Part shown: positions 11,188 through 22,600 of the stretch, piece after piece
Layout of the letters: the number at the start of each line of letters is the position of its first letter
Position numbering within the stretch: position 1 is the first letter of the stretch
Source: Misgurnus anguillicaudatus
Taxonomy: Eukaryota; Chordata; Actinopteri; Cypriniformes; Cobitidae
Length of the DNA: 64,000 nt
Assembly: GCF_027580225.2 (NCBI RefSeq)
Contig: NC_073352.2
Coordinates: 30,498,001-30,562,000 of the forward strand
Direction: 5' to 3'
Made by a program: the position numbers and the translations under genes
Notes under the pieces: generated by a model
Told to the model about the DNA's origin: nothing
Databases searched by the model: none
Seen by the model: only the letters and a program-made list of their open reading frames with translations

Positions 11188-11970
11188 AATTGCTGCAAAA
11201 TCGCAAAGTTGCAAAAATAACTAGATCACACCTTTTCAACGCTAATTATCCATTTCGCGTCCTTAGTAAATCCCGACAGTTGTTATTTAACGCCAAAATG
11301 ATGGTTTGTGCTGGCGAAAGCTGCTAGTAAATCTGGTCCTAAAAGTAATAATAAACAAATTATATATGTGTTATATCTTGTTTACGCAATTACGCATTTA
11401 ATTGTATTGCGGACGTATTGCCTGCGGTATGGTCCAGCTTGTCAGTGAACTACAACTTTGTGTAGTAAATGCCGCTCCATCTGAAAGCAGCTGATGGCGA
11501 TTTACTTCTAATTATGAAACCGGCTTTACTGACGAGATGCGCATGATATCGCATGCAAATTATCGCCCATTTCTAATTCACACAGGATTAGTATTACTAA
11601 TTTAGTTTATTAATTTCTCAGACCTTATTACAGAAGGTAAATGTCACCGTAATCTTTACTGACAATGTCCGTAATGATTACTAAGATGGGACATTCGGAT
11701 GGGACTAAAATCGCAGAGAAGCACTGGTAATAATTGCATCACCCCACCTCTCCATGTAAAATTAATCCCGTCCGAATAGGGATTAACAGCATTGAGTGTC
11801 ATGTATGTTTGTGTGAGAGAGGGGACGAGAGATTATGTGTTTCACTGTGTATGACTGCCAGTTATTGTCAACACTGTTACTCTACCTTGGTAACAGAGTT
11901 TGAGAGTAACAGAATTGACACTGACTAATTCAGACTACAGGAAATCATGACTATTAGCGTTACTGTACAC
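11188..11970. other. Unassigned, possibly repeat-derived stretch
   Basis: There are no ORFs of note. GTAAATC and GTAAATG motifs recur on both strands around 11260-11500, suggesting an old inverted-repeat element, but its borders cannot be set. Confidence 0.3.
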
Positions 11971-11974
11971 GTTT

Positions 11975-12240
11975 ATTACAAAGTTTATTTCATTTATAAA
12001 GCACATTTAAAACAACCATGGTTGACCAAAGTGCAGTACAAAATTATCTATGTTTATTAACAGTAGTTCAAAATAAATTATCACAAGACATTAAAACACA
12101 CAAGAGAACATTCATACAGTAAGGCATTAAACGCACAAGAAAACATACGTTTTCAAATGACTTTTGAACTCAGACACTGGACACTCTTTTAATAAATAAA
12201 GGCAGATTGTTCCATAATTTTGGTACAAGACACTTTTTAT
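11975..12240. repeat. Possible truncated retroposon 3' region
   Basis: Phrases such as TTTATAAAGCACATTTAAAAC, CAAAGTGCAGTACAAA and AAGGCAGATTGTTCCATAAT resemble the 3' regions of widespread fish retroposons. The family and orientation are not certain and no coding part is present. Confidence 0.35.
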
Positions 12241-12275
12241 AGAAAATATGATATTGTTATGGCCTGTAACATGAC

Positions 12276-13361
12276 TAGGGTTGAAAACTGAGAACCATTT
12301 TTTTTTTCAAAGAAACCGGGCGGAATTCTAAAGTTTTGGTTCTAAAAGTGGTTCCAATGCAATGCAGAGACGCTGGGAGCGTTCAAAAACAGCCATGTCT
12401 TACCTCATGAATATTACATACATTGAGCCACTGTTTACAGTCATGCAACCAAATCAACCCAGCTTACCATAGAAAACACTTGCACTGCTAAGGAACGCTT
12501 TGTATACTTGGTGTCAACGTCTAAATGTCTAAAAGATAGTCGAAAGTGTGGATTCATTTCCAAAGATATAACAATGAAGCAAAGTATAATATACATGTGC
12601 GTGAAAGTCTCCTGTACCCCATCTAAGATGGTTTTCTCCACAGCTGGAGATACAATAAGCCAGGAAAGGTCTCACCTTCTCCCAGAAAAAGCAGACATTT
12701 TTTTTTTAGCAAAATGCTAATTGTTTTGCTCAATAAGTTCAAGTTCAACACTGAATGTAAAATTTGATATTGAATTTAAAATGATATGCTTTGTTTAAAA
12801 TATTTTGACACTGATTAATAAACACCAGGGTTTCCTGTAGCACTTCGCAGTTCGGGTGGCCCGCCTAAGCTGGAAAACCCTACCGCCTTAACTAGGTCGT
12901 ACAAAAAAATTGCTGCACAAAAGGCTGTCAAGTGCATCTCGGAGAATAGCGCGGATGCGCTTCACACTGCAAGCAAGCGGCCGAAATGGTCGGAAGAAAA
13001 CCAGTTGATAAAACACGTGTCCATGAGAACTGTACGTGGACTTATGTTTTGGGTTTATTCAAGCCTGTTATTTTATTAGTCTATAGTTCTTGCAAATTTA
13101 AAAAAAGTTAGCTGGTGATTTTTGTTGTTTGAGCTACCCCTTTGATTGCAACGCCCCCGGCCGCGACCACCCGCCCAACCCTACCACCTTGACTTACTAA
13201 TTTTCTGCGGGAAACCCTGAACACAAATAAAATTGTTTAAGTATTGTGCATTATTTTTCATATTTCTTTTATTATAATGGAATCGGAATCAGAACCGGGA
13301 ATCGTTAGGTAAACTGGAACCGGAATTTGAACCGAAAAATTTCTTACGATACCCAACCCTA
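12276..13361. mobile_element. hAT element carrying a nested insertion
   Basis: The left end is tagggttgaaaactgagaac and the reversed right end is tagggttgggtatcgtaaga, with many GAACC and GGTTC sub-terminal motifs. Flanks aacatgac (12268-12275) and tccatgac (13362-13369) match at 6 of 8 positions. It is interrupted by 12836-13219 and has about 700 bp of its own non-coding sequence. Confidence 0.85.
12836..13219. mobile_element. hAT-like MITE, complete copy of the CAGGGTTTCC family
   Basis: The ends are cagggtttcctgtagca and, from the right, cagggtttcccgcagaaa. Five flanking bases aacac are repeated on both sides (12831-12835 and 13220-13224). It sits inside the hAT element 12276-13361, so it is the younger of the two. 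The interior is 384 bp and non-coding. Confidence 0.85.
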
Positions 13362-14405
13362 TCCATGACGATGAGTACCAAAATATTAAAATAATTTAAA
13401 ATAAATTATTATCATCCATATACCAAACTTTAGGATGTTTAGGGGTTTTGTTCAGTCTCAATGGTATGAGCAAAATTTTGAACTCATGCCCTCATGATCA
13501 ACCTTTAACTAATTCCAATTAGAAAAATAATTCACTGAAAAATCCCAATCACATTCAATATCAATATCTCTCAGTGACCAAAGAGCTGTCTGCTTTAATG
13601 TGGAAAATTCTTGAAAAGCATGTTATAAACACCCTGAAGTAAGCCAGGAACTGCACAGATGAGTTTGTCCTTTATCACAAAAAACACAAAGGTCTAGCAA
13701 GTACATTAAGCCCCAGAAAACTCCTCCATAAGCCTCTACAATGAACACATGACTACATAGACATAAGCTCCGTAGCCTTGAAGTGGGCAAAATATCAATA
13801 CGATGCACTGTCATTTCTTTTGATGCCAGACATATTATGCGTTCAAAAGGAGACTCCGCCCTGTTGTATTATGGGCTGGCTGAGTGTTCAACCTACAACA
13901 CGGTAGTCGTCAAGACAACGCTCCCTTGCGAAAGCCCTCTGGAGCACTCGTGTGAGGCGCATACAAATAACACTCCTCGGGAAGCGACTTGGGCAATCTT
14001 ACAGGCAACAAAAGGACCCAGAGGACTTCCATAAAAGGCAGGGATTGAGATCCTCTGGGTTAAACTCTACTCCGTCGTTGATTGATGGCCAATTAAACAG
14101 TTAGAGGGTTATTGATCACGGGAGAATGAAGAGCATACCCAAACCACCCTAAATATGCTGGATGATGAACCACAGATGGGCTGAGAGCGAGCCGAGTGCC
14201 ACTGCAAATTTTTCATGTTTATGCTCGCCGTCGCCAGCGAACAAACCCTATGGAGTAATAACAACTGAAAAAAAAACACTCGCTTTTGTTGCGCTAGTAT
14301 TGTGGGATAAGTGCTTGAGTCTATTGAGATGGTTCGTCATTAAAGAGGACCGATCTTACTTAGATCTCACAGTCTGCAAGTTAAACCAAAAGCACCTTGG
14401 GAAAT
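13362..14405. other. Unassigned non-coding stretch
   Basis: No gene or repeat boundary was recognised. Base composition at 13800-14130 is balanced with no splice-flanked frame. Confidence 0.4.
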
Positions 14406-14411
14406 GCACTC

Positions 14412-14649
14412 TTATCTCTTCAGGGGAAGGCTAGTGTTCACATGTGCCGAGGTGCAGCATCTGCGCATTAAAGCATCTATGGACTCAAGGTCAACGCTAC
14501 TCCAGCTTTCTCTGGCCACTGACAGCACCTTAGGGAAGAAGAACACGATTAGTCTCTCCGGTGACAGCGCTGATCTTCGGTTCCTCATGCTGACCTCGTC
14601 TTTTCTGAAGGGCACCCGCAGGAAGTAGCAGGTGCTGAAGCCAATGATC
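14412..14649 (-). other. Coding-like island, doubtful exon or fossil coding sequence
   Basis: On the minus strand about 80 codons are open from the TAA at 14663-14661 down to the stop near 14412. They start GQIIGFSTCYFLRVPFRKDE and end in a basic LPLKR. An AG that could act as an acceptor precedes ATCATTGGC at about 14649. Base composition is unlike the AT-rich surroundings. The plus strand is also open for 74 codons, which weakens the case. A hAT element begins at 14668, within the would-be polypyrimidine tract. I do not recognise the protein. It may be an exon, a fossil of one, or a fragment of a transposon gene. Confidence 0.25.
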
Positions 14650-14774
14650 TGACCGAGAGCTTAACGCTAGAGGTCGACTAATATTTGGAGTTTATTTAAG
14701 TGCATTCCAAGTATTCCTTTTGGTTCAAGCATTTATACATTTTATTTACTAATTACACATTTTTGTTGGTTACA

Positions 14775-14825
14775 AAATAATACATTTGTCAGACACTTCT
14801 ATCCAATGAGACCCACAGTGTATTT
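14775..14825 (-). mobile_element. tRNA SINE tail, half of a split copy
   Basis: The stretch ACATTTGTCAGACACTTCTA then TCCAATGAGACCCACAGTG is the reverse of the fish SINE 3' tail. The tRNA head of the same orientation lies at 17727-17804. The two would adjoin if 14826-17726 were removed. Confidence 0.55.
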
Positions 14826-14978
14826 AAAGGACATCTATTACGCCCATTTTTAAGTGATGTAATTATAGTCTCAGGTGTGCCCGGAATGTGTCTGTGAAGA
14901 CTTAACGTGCTGTTTTCGTGTCTGTACCTTTAAATGCAAATGAGCTACAGCTCCTCACTCCCTAACCAAAAAAGACAT

Positions 14979-15918
14979 TGGGTCTCATTCACTAATAATT
15001 ATGTATGTTTTTCGTACACTTGAACTTCTCATGAAAACTTTCCGCCTAATTCACAACATGAGTTTGTTCTTATACTTGTTCTTACGTTAGTGACTTTGGA
15101 GAGTTCTACATGAGCGGCTGCGTGCACAAAGTTGATAATTTGCATAAAACACACCCAAACCAGCTCCATATAAGGGCTTTCCACAGTGCAAGGCTGGTCC
15201 ACAGAAAATTTTAGAGCAGTTTGTCATAAAAACAAAAGAGCTTGAAAAGAAATCCATGATCAGATTTATTATCGGCAAAGTTCCAATTTGCTTTGCATTT
15301 TTTATTTGGGAGGTTTTGCTGTAGCTGGATGAAGCCAGTGCTGTCCACCGACCGGAGTAACATTAAATAAGTATTGGATGTATTAACAAATATGACATTT
15401 AAATAATATGATAGAGACACACATCTGTAGCCTATCTAAAATAAAACAGACAGGAAATCAAGTGATTGACCTTCGGACTTCTCAATACACTTACATGACG
15501 TTTACATTAGGCATTAAGCAGACGCTTTCATATAGAGATTTAAAAAGTTAGGAAGGAAAGCGTGAAGATTTGTCATTATGTGCATTTTCTTTATATGTGT
15601 AGAAAAAATAAGTAGGCTATAATAATGTATAATATATAATAATAATAATATAGATTATGTTTAATAATATAATATTATAAAATAAAATATAATCATGTCA
15701 ATTTTATATATCAACATTATTATTAACCTTATAATTATAGTCTAGTATTTCATTATTTTAATTGCGTACGAGTTTTATGTTTTCTTGAATTTTTGCATAT
15801 ATTTAGGAGACATTTTGATACAAAAGTTTTTGTTGAACTACGATTTGTTTATGAAAACAACTGTACGCACATCTCACGCACAAATTTGTGCATAAGCATG
15901 CTTAGTGAATGCGACCCA
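14979..15918. mobile_element. DNA transposon with TGGGTC termini
   Basis: The left end is tgggtctcattcactaa and the reversed right end is tgggtcgcattcactaa. The sub-terminal regions contain CGTACAC and CGCACA motifs on both sides. No target duplication is evident, so the superfamily is left open. The interior is 940 bp, AT-rich and non-coding. Confidence 0.75.
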
Positions 15919-15935
15919 GTAAGCGTTTTTTAGTT

Positions 15936-17473
15936 TGGGGATGGGACGGTATGAAAATTTCGTATCATGATTATAGTGACCAAAGTTATCACGGTTATCA
16001 ATATTATCATGGTTTTGTTAAAATGAGATGGAAATGTTCAAAAAGACACTGAAAACATTTGAACAAGCTTTAATTTAGGAAATCACAATTTAATATTTCA
16101 TGTCCCTGAAATTATTTCTGTGGTAAAAAAATAAATAAATCAGTCTAATAAGTTTACCGTGAATTAATACAATACATTATCCCTTAAATGCCTTCTTGTG
16201 CAAACAACTATGTTGCATGTGTGCCCCTGCATCAAACTGATTCTGGCTGGACAGGATTTACCGCGAGTTTTCAAAATCATGGTAATCAAACACGGTTTTA
16301 ATGATAATTAAATTTTAAATGATAATACTAAAGGCCAGGACATTTTATCGCGATTAACCATGAAACCGGTAATCGTCCCATCTAGGGGTGGGCGGAATGA
16401 CCAAAAATCTATTTCACGGAATGAGTCAATTTATTTCACGGAACGGAATATTTCACGGTATACATGTTTTTCAGTTTATATTGTTTTTTGATGATAAAAA
16501 TTTACAGAAATACACCACTCACTATAGCTTTTAACTAAATGCTCACCACAGTTTTAAAATATGAGCAATTTAAAGTTAATAATGTTAAGGTGAAAATGCC
16601 CAGAAGATAACAACAGATAAGTCTTGATCAGACAGAATCTTGTTTTTAATTGAGTTATTAATTTTATAGACATTGAAGCTATAGTATGCCTTCATTGTAT
16701 TTTGTATTTATGCATACACTACATTAAAAATAGGCAATATGTAAAATGAACAGGTATAAATATATGCAAAAACCTACAGAAAGGATAAATATCTGTATAT
16801 GAGAGAAGAAGCTCTAGATATTATAAATGTGACAGGTGCTATGATGTGATGATCATAAAGTTTGTTTTAAGGTCTTAACACCCTTTACTTTCTATTAGAC
16901 CTTAACATTTGCATCTCTTTCTCGTCTTTCCGATCAAATATGTTTGTATAAGTAAATGGTGCGTCAAACTACATCGCTCCAGCAGCGCACGTGTCACTGA
17001 TATAAACGCGAGTTTTGTCTTGGCTTGCTTAAAGTTCAGAAAACTTTACAACTATTAGCAATAGCATTATGTGCGAGAAGAACTCTTTATTTGGCGTCGC
17101 AGCTCCTTGCGCTTGCCTAGATAGACCTCTGCAGTCTGCACGCGAGAGACCGGCCGGCTGCTGCATGAGGAGAGAGAGAGAGCGCGAGAGAGCGCTAAAG
17201 CGAGCAAGACAAGAGTCTCGCTGCGTGACCCGCGGGGGATTCACTGGCACTTATTATAAAAATTACACAAATAACTCGTTCATTTTTTATAAGTGAACTA
17301 TTTTACATGTTTCTCCATCACACACAGTCTAACATGCTGGGGGGCAGAGTTAGCCACGCCCACTTATTTGCATTCCGCGGAATAGACGGAATAGAAAAAT
17401 CTGTTACGTCAGACATTTTATTCCGCGTTAACGGAATATACCGTCATACCGCCCAGCCCTAGTCCCATCCCTA
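15936..17473. mobile_element. hAT element interrupted near its right end
   Basis: The ends are tggggatgggacgg and, from the right, tagggatgggacga. Flanks ttttagtt (15928-15935) and tttcagtt (17474-17481) match at 7 of 8 positions. The inner element 16383-17461 entered its right terminal repeat, leaving only 12 bp of it beyond the insertion. Confidence 0.88.
16383..17461. mobile_element. hAT element, innermost, perfect target duplication
   Basis: The ends are taggggtgggcggaatga and, from the right, tagggctgggcggtatga. The 8-bp duplication gtcccatc is exact at 16375-16382 and 17462-17469. Sub-terminal CACGGAAT and TTCCGCG motifs recur. It is 1079 bp and includes a GA-rich tract near 17170. ORFs up to 75 residues show no transposase features. 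Confidence 0.93.
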
Positions 17474-17726
17474 TTTCAGTTAAAGTAGATATGATTTCAG
17501 TGTTGGAATACTACGTCACTATTGAGATATGGCGGACAGCATACATTATGGAAATGCAGGACTGTCAATAAGTGGTTGTGGGTGGGGCTTTATCAGTGTG
17601 ACATCACATTAACAAGATAATTAAAACAGCATGTTTATTGAGACTGCCTTGGTTTAATGGTTATTAAAAAGAAAGAGGGGGTGGAATTTTTTCATTGTAC
17701 GGTGGTTGTGTCCACACACTGCTGAC

Positions 17727-17804
17727 ACACATTTATCTGTATTCCCTGGGGATCGAACCTTTGCGCTACTAATGCAATACGCTACCAACTGAGCTACAGG
17801 AATA
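17727..17804 (-). mobile_element. tRNA SINE head, half of a split copy
   Basis: The minus strand reads TATTCCTGTAGCTCAGTTGG (A box) and GGTTCGATCCCCAGGGAATA (B box). Its tail is at 14775-14825. Confidence 0.8.
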
Positions 17805-17970
17805 CTTAAAATGCATTAATGGTTTGTTTTGAAATAAAGTTCAGGATTATCATCAATAAAACATCCATCAGTTTTCCCAGCACTAAATTAAAATTATAGA
17901 TTTTTCTCATAAACAATTATTTGCCACTTTAGTTTTTCTATCAACAAAATCCAATATCGCTCGACCTCTA

Positions 17971-20900
17971 ATAAACGCCCTTAAAATAGCCCCTATTTTC
18001 AGCAAGCTACGAGTGTACGACTAAATCGAAAGGGCACGTTTCCTCTGAGATCTGATGTGGGCTGATAGAAGACTTCCTTCACCCCAAAGGTTGGCGTCAC
18101 ACTTTCTCATGTTCTCTCCCTCGCCTCTTTTCTCCATTTGAATTTGACACTTATGGAGAAGACATATATAGCACCGTGAGATAAGAAGAAGAACGCATTT
18201 GTCATCAAATGGAGCATGCGCTTGGATTACGGAAAGCCAGCTGCTGTTGACTTACACTGTTTGCCTTCTCCTCGATCCTGCTACACAATTTCACGCCTCT
18301 CCATTCATCAAACTCAAATGCTCTACATGTATTATAAGCTCTACAGATATTAGATATGTGTGCAAACTGTGTAAGCGGCAGACCTTGCTTGCAGATTTTT
18401 TAAGGAACATGCTTAGATTATGGTGAAATTGCAAGGCACCCACCGCCAAGAAAAAACAGATGTAATCGGGTTCGGTGCGTTTGCTACTGTACAAACAACA
18501 CTGCTATATCAAACATTCATCTGCTTTAAATCTCTGCTTAAAAATTTCTCATTCCTTGTTTCTTTCAGGTTTTGTGCATCATACAATACCTCCTACAGAA
18601 ATAAATAAAAACTTCCTTTACGTGCATCATTACACTTTATCACTTGCAAGTTGGGTGGGCAAAATTTTCTCATTTTCCATCACTTTTTTTACATGCAACA
18701 AATTACCCTAAAAAATAAAATACTGTACATGGTGGTGATCTGGCATAGATTAAGGGACCTAATGTTCTGCATTAAATCCTCAATTTTAATACCTTCCCCT
18801 TAACGTTTTTCTCCGAGACCCAACAGACAATGCAATGACTAGAATACTAAAAAGCCGGCTTCGTCCTAATTGCAATGATCCAAATGACGACTGTAAAATC
18901 ACGTCTCTAAGGTCCAGGGAGCTTTCATGAGAAGCTGCTTAACCGCATAAGAAAGCTTTTGAGTTCCTCTGCACCCCGGATTCCGCCCCTTTCAGCGAGC
19001 AACAACCGAGCAAGCTCGCCCCTGTGCCAAAAATCTCGAAAACAAGTTCACCACAAACTCCAGACACAAAATCCCCTGTCTATTTCCATTTCTTTCTCAC
19101 ACACACTGCAAAACAGCAAAGCCATTATACTTTATCTCTACGTTTCCAAGAGTTTGAGAACAAACAGGAAACCAAACTTTATTACGTCAACATTACTATC
19201 AGCTGTATCTGCTTGCTATGGCACCATTCTCCATCAGGTAACCATGGCATAGGTTAGTGGTTCCCAGTTGTGACCCCAAAACGGTTTGTGCTAGGTTCTG
19301 TCTGTTTGACAGGGTTGCAGACAGTAGAGATGAAAAACAATGCTAAATGCAAATGATGCAATGCTACTAAATGTGTAATTGTGCATGCAAGTTAAAATCA
19401 CCAATAACTTTTGCTGCTGACATTAAAATCAGTGCGTACATGATGGGTTCACAAACAATAAGGAAAAGCATGTCTTGTGCAATGAATTGCTTGCTGCTGA
19501 CACCGTACTGTGTTTATACTTGCGCATCTCTGCAAAATCTTGGTTTCAAGCAAAACCAGTTGAGACTGGCATAGACTTTTTTGCATCATCTCGATCCACC
19601 GTAAAAAGCACACCATCACAAATAAAATGTGCTGATTCCTTTTTCCTATATACTGATGAAAAAACCTCCTCGCGGCTCAGCCGTTGCTCATCTCCCAAAA
19701 GGCACTACATTGTTGAGGAGAGAGCTTTGTTCTGTCTCCTGTGCGCTCTGTGATGAAGACTGACAGGGCGACCTTTATTTTTGACCGGATTATGTTTCAG
19801 GGGAAAGACAAGCTTGCTTTCATATAGAAAAATGCGGCGTCAGCCTGTTCCACCGTGCCGAGTGCAACTCGTATGATCTTTGGACTAAACATGTCTGCAG
19901 CCACACATGCCTCCGTTACTTCCCCTCCATTCAGATTACACTTCCTAATCTTCAGACGGCCTAACATGAGAAAGTTCCTGTCTGATCGTTTCTCCATTTT
20001 TATCGTCAGGAAAGCAAGATAAGTGCCCTAGACAGAACAAAGCGTGCTGTAGACATTTTCACAACGCCCTGCAATCCATAAAAATAATGTGCACGTCTGA
20101 AATGCCCCGTGAATGCCATCGTATTTTCTGTCTTTCCATTTGAAATATGATTCCTCCGGGAAATGACTGTTTACGTGAAATCTCGTTCTAATTAACGCAC
20201 AGGAAAATACCCTCTTAATTCAGTTTGCTAATACATGTACAGTGTCCTAGAGCAAGATTTGTAATTACCCAACTTTTAACAAGTTAGCCCTCTATCCACA
20301 GCAGAGAGGAAGCCGAACAATGCAAGTGATGTGTGAAATTCAGACGGTGCTCTGAGGATACTCATCTACGATCCCCAGATGGGCTTTATGGTGATGATTA
20401 CTTTAAAACCTCCAGGAGTGCAACCCAACTTTCCCACAGTCCTATTTCCCACAACTACGACCTTCTTTATCCAAATCTCCTTACACAAAGCGCAATGCAC
20501 AGATCATGGCAAGCCTAAACCGGTCAGAGAAAACACATTGTGGGTACATGCATGGTATTCATAAAGCACAATCTTATTTAAATGTAATACCTGTTCAGTT
20601 TCATTTTAGGTGTCTATTATGAGCATACATTACATTCTGTGTATTCTGTGTGCATAACAAAATAATACTGATCGTGATTTAATGTTTTATGATCTTAAAT
20701 ACAAAATATATAAAAAATGAATTACTATGGAGTGCTATTTTATGGTTATTATATGATTATTGTTATTCAAATGAGAGTGAATAGCAGTAACACTCTTAAA
20801 AGCAGTTTAATCAACACATGTTTACAAAAAAATGAATCCACATGTCATCTTAACTTTAATCTCCCCTTAACTGTTATGCAAAGCTATTATGCAAGATGCA

Positions 20901-21951
20901 AAATGGAAATGCATCTGCTTTAAGTGGAACTGCATGTGATTTTAGCTATGGAAACCACACACAGTCTTACTACTTAAACGACCAGTTTTATCAATGCGTC
21001 ATATTTCTGCAATTATAAATTAACAAAATAATATAATTATGATGGCATCAATGAAACCAACTAGCAACAATTTATTAAATAATGAAGCTAACATCTTTTA
21101 ACAAAAGGCTATAATAGGTGTCCAAAATAAAGACAGAAGAGAAGATGCGAGTAGAGCAGGGTATTTGTGTGGCACGCACGCGCCCTCTTTACATCGAGTT
21201 GACCACGACTGCATATTTACCTCATTTAACATATAAATAAAAACAACGTGTTTAATGATGGTCGGAGGTCACTCAGTACATACTTTGTAAAGCTGTCAGA
21301 AACATTGCGGATGCAGCAAGAAAGGATGGATATGTGGCGCACGGAGATGAGCGCGCATTCGCCTCTAAACAAAATGTTACGCGTGAATAATGGCGCAATA
21401 AATAAACACACTAGCATGTTTATCTAGTTTTTGAAAGAAGCTCGCTTACTGTTTATATCTAATCGTGTGACGTTTCACACCGTAGTGTGTGCCTTGTGCT
21501 CGCCGTGAGAGTCGCGTGCTCGCAGAAGCCTGTCAATTAAACTTGCACGTACTAGTTCACGAAAATGTTGTTTCAACAGATCGGTTTATTTTTATTAATC
21601 TCATTCTTGGTTTTGAACATTAAAATAAATCGCTGCCCTCTATATGTTGTGAAATAAGCCACATGCTCACGTGCTCTCCGTATTGCTGTGCATCAGCAGT
21701 ATGTGGAGGCTGTAATTGAGACAAAAGATGTTGAAGGAGAGAAATGTCTTCCAATATCGCCATTCGGACCAAATGACTTATTTTGCATACAAATGAACCC
21801 ATCTAGTACTCAGTGTTATTTTGCGTCGTTCTTCGCGGACGCACATCACTAAAACGCGCGTGCTGTGTAAAAAGCAATTACGCGTGACTTACACATGTCT
21901 TTATCAGTCGAAGCCGAAACAGAAACACTTAAAAATTAATTAAAAACTCAC
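17971..21951 (-). other. Presumptive intron 1 of the minus-strand gene, no exon seen
   Basis: This lies just downstream of the GTGAGT donor at 21951-21946. No further exon with matching phase, splice sites and codon bias was found. Candidate ORFs (for example 18959-19252, 97 residues) lack splice context. No SINE or MITE is evident between 18000 and 21900, so the stretch is unusually clean compared with the rest of the window. CpG-containing patches at 21140-21560 could be regulatory. Confidence 0.5.
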
Positions 21952-22045
21952 CAACGCAGGTAAATCCGAAGGTAAACAGGCAGATCCATGCGAGTACAAG
22001 CCCGGATCTCCAGCGGACAAAGGGAGCCAGGTGTAACGGCATCAT
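21952..22045 (-). CDS. First coding exon encoding a signal peptide, gene unidentified
   Basis: The minus strand starts with two adjacent ATGs (22045-22043 and 22042-22040). It is open for 31 codons plus one base and ends at a consensus donor, G|GTGAGT. The N-terminus reads MMPLHLAPFVRWRSGLVLAW and continues ICLFTFGFTCV. That is a short basic n-region (R11, R13), a hydrophobic core at about residues 15-29 and a cysteine near the end, which together make a typical secretory signal peptide. The product is therefore likely secreted or a type I membrane protein. The intron is phase 1, common between signal-peptide exons and extracellular domain exons. The second ATG has an A at -3 and is an equally possible start. 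No downstream exon was found, so the first intron is probably long. I do not recognise the gene and give no symbol. Confidence 0.72.
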
Positions 22046-22600
22046 GTCTTTATCACCTCTCTCGCTTAAGTTTGAGTCCGTGAGATGAAGTAAATCAAAT
22101 GAGATGGGGTGAGTATCTGTTTTCTGCGTTCGGTTCTTGTAATATTACGCCGATCAGTTTTGCCAGTGCATTTATAAGTCCTCTATCAACACATATCCTC
22201 TTCCTGTACCTTTAGCCATGAGCGCGTCTTCGTTGCTCAGAAACAGCAGCGCATCACAGGTGTGGTAAATAAAGACTCGTCTTTAATTTCTTCAGTCCCT
22301 CCACACACACACATGCACTCCAGGCGTGCGGAGAGAGAGAGAGAAAACCTCCCGGCTCTTCTGCGTCTTCTCACTCTCGGCTGCTATACAAATACTTGCT
22401 CCGGTAAAAATAAAGGCTGGAAATTGGCTTCGGTGCGCGAACATCTGCTGGTACAGCAATGCAGAAGTGAGGAGAAGCGATGTATGAAGCGGCGATGGAG
22501 GAAAACCCGGAACGGATGCCGAGTCTTCACTGGAATGGATTGGAGGGACCCTTGGAGACGACGCGTCATGTGGGGCATAAAGTCAATGAGAGCGCGTGTA
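22046..22600 (-). promoter_or_regulatory. Presumptive promoter and 5' UTR of the minus-strand gene
   Basis: This is the most CpG-containing stretch near the signal-peptide exon. Minus-strand CCAAT motifs are at 22427-22423 and 22543-22539. A TTTATTTTTA stretch at about 22415-22405 could act as a weak TATA element. A GA-rich tract lies at 22329-22343. If transcription starts near 22400, the leader holds several upstream ATGs, including a 15-codon frame (22219-22172) and a 5-codon frame (22171-22154). These could dampen translation. The start site itself is not visible. The 140-codon plus-strand ORF at 22262-22684 is taken as chance. Confidence 0.5.

Larger units (their letters stand above)
14826..17726. 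repeat. Interspersed repeat that splits the SINE and carries later insertions
   Basis: The flanking parts of this repeat are 14826-14978 (TTAAAGGACATCTATTACGC, then GGTGTGCCCGGAATGTGTCT) and 17474-17726 (GTGGGGCTTTATCAGTGTGA, then AAGAAAGAGGGGGTGG). They look like two ends of one common fish repeat. They are separated by 14979-15918 and 15936-17473. Exact borders are approximate. Confidence 0.55.
14668..17970. mobile_element. hAT element, outermost shell of a five-level nest
   Basis: The ends are tagaggtcgactaatatttg and, from the right, tagaggtcgagcgatattgg. Flanks cttaacgc (14660-14667) and ataaacgc (17971-17978) match at 6 of 8 positions. The 3.3-kb span is mostly later insertions: a SINE, a larger repeat and three further elements. 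Little of the original interior remains. Confidence 0.85.
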
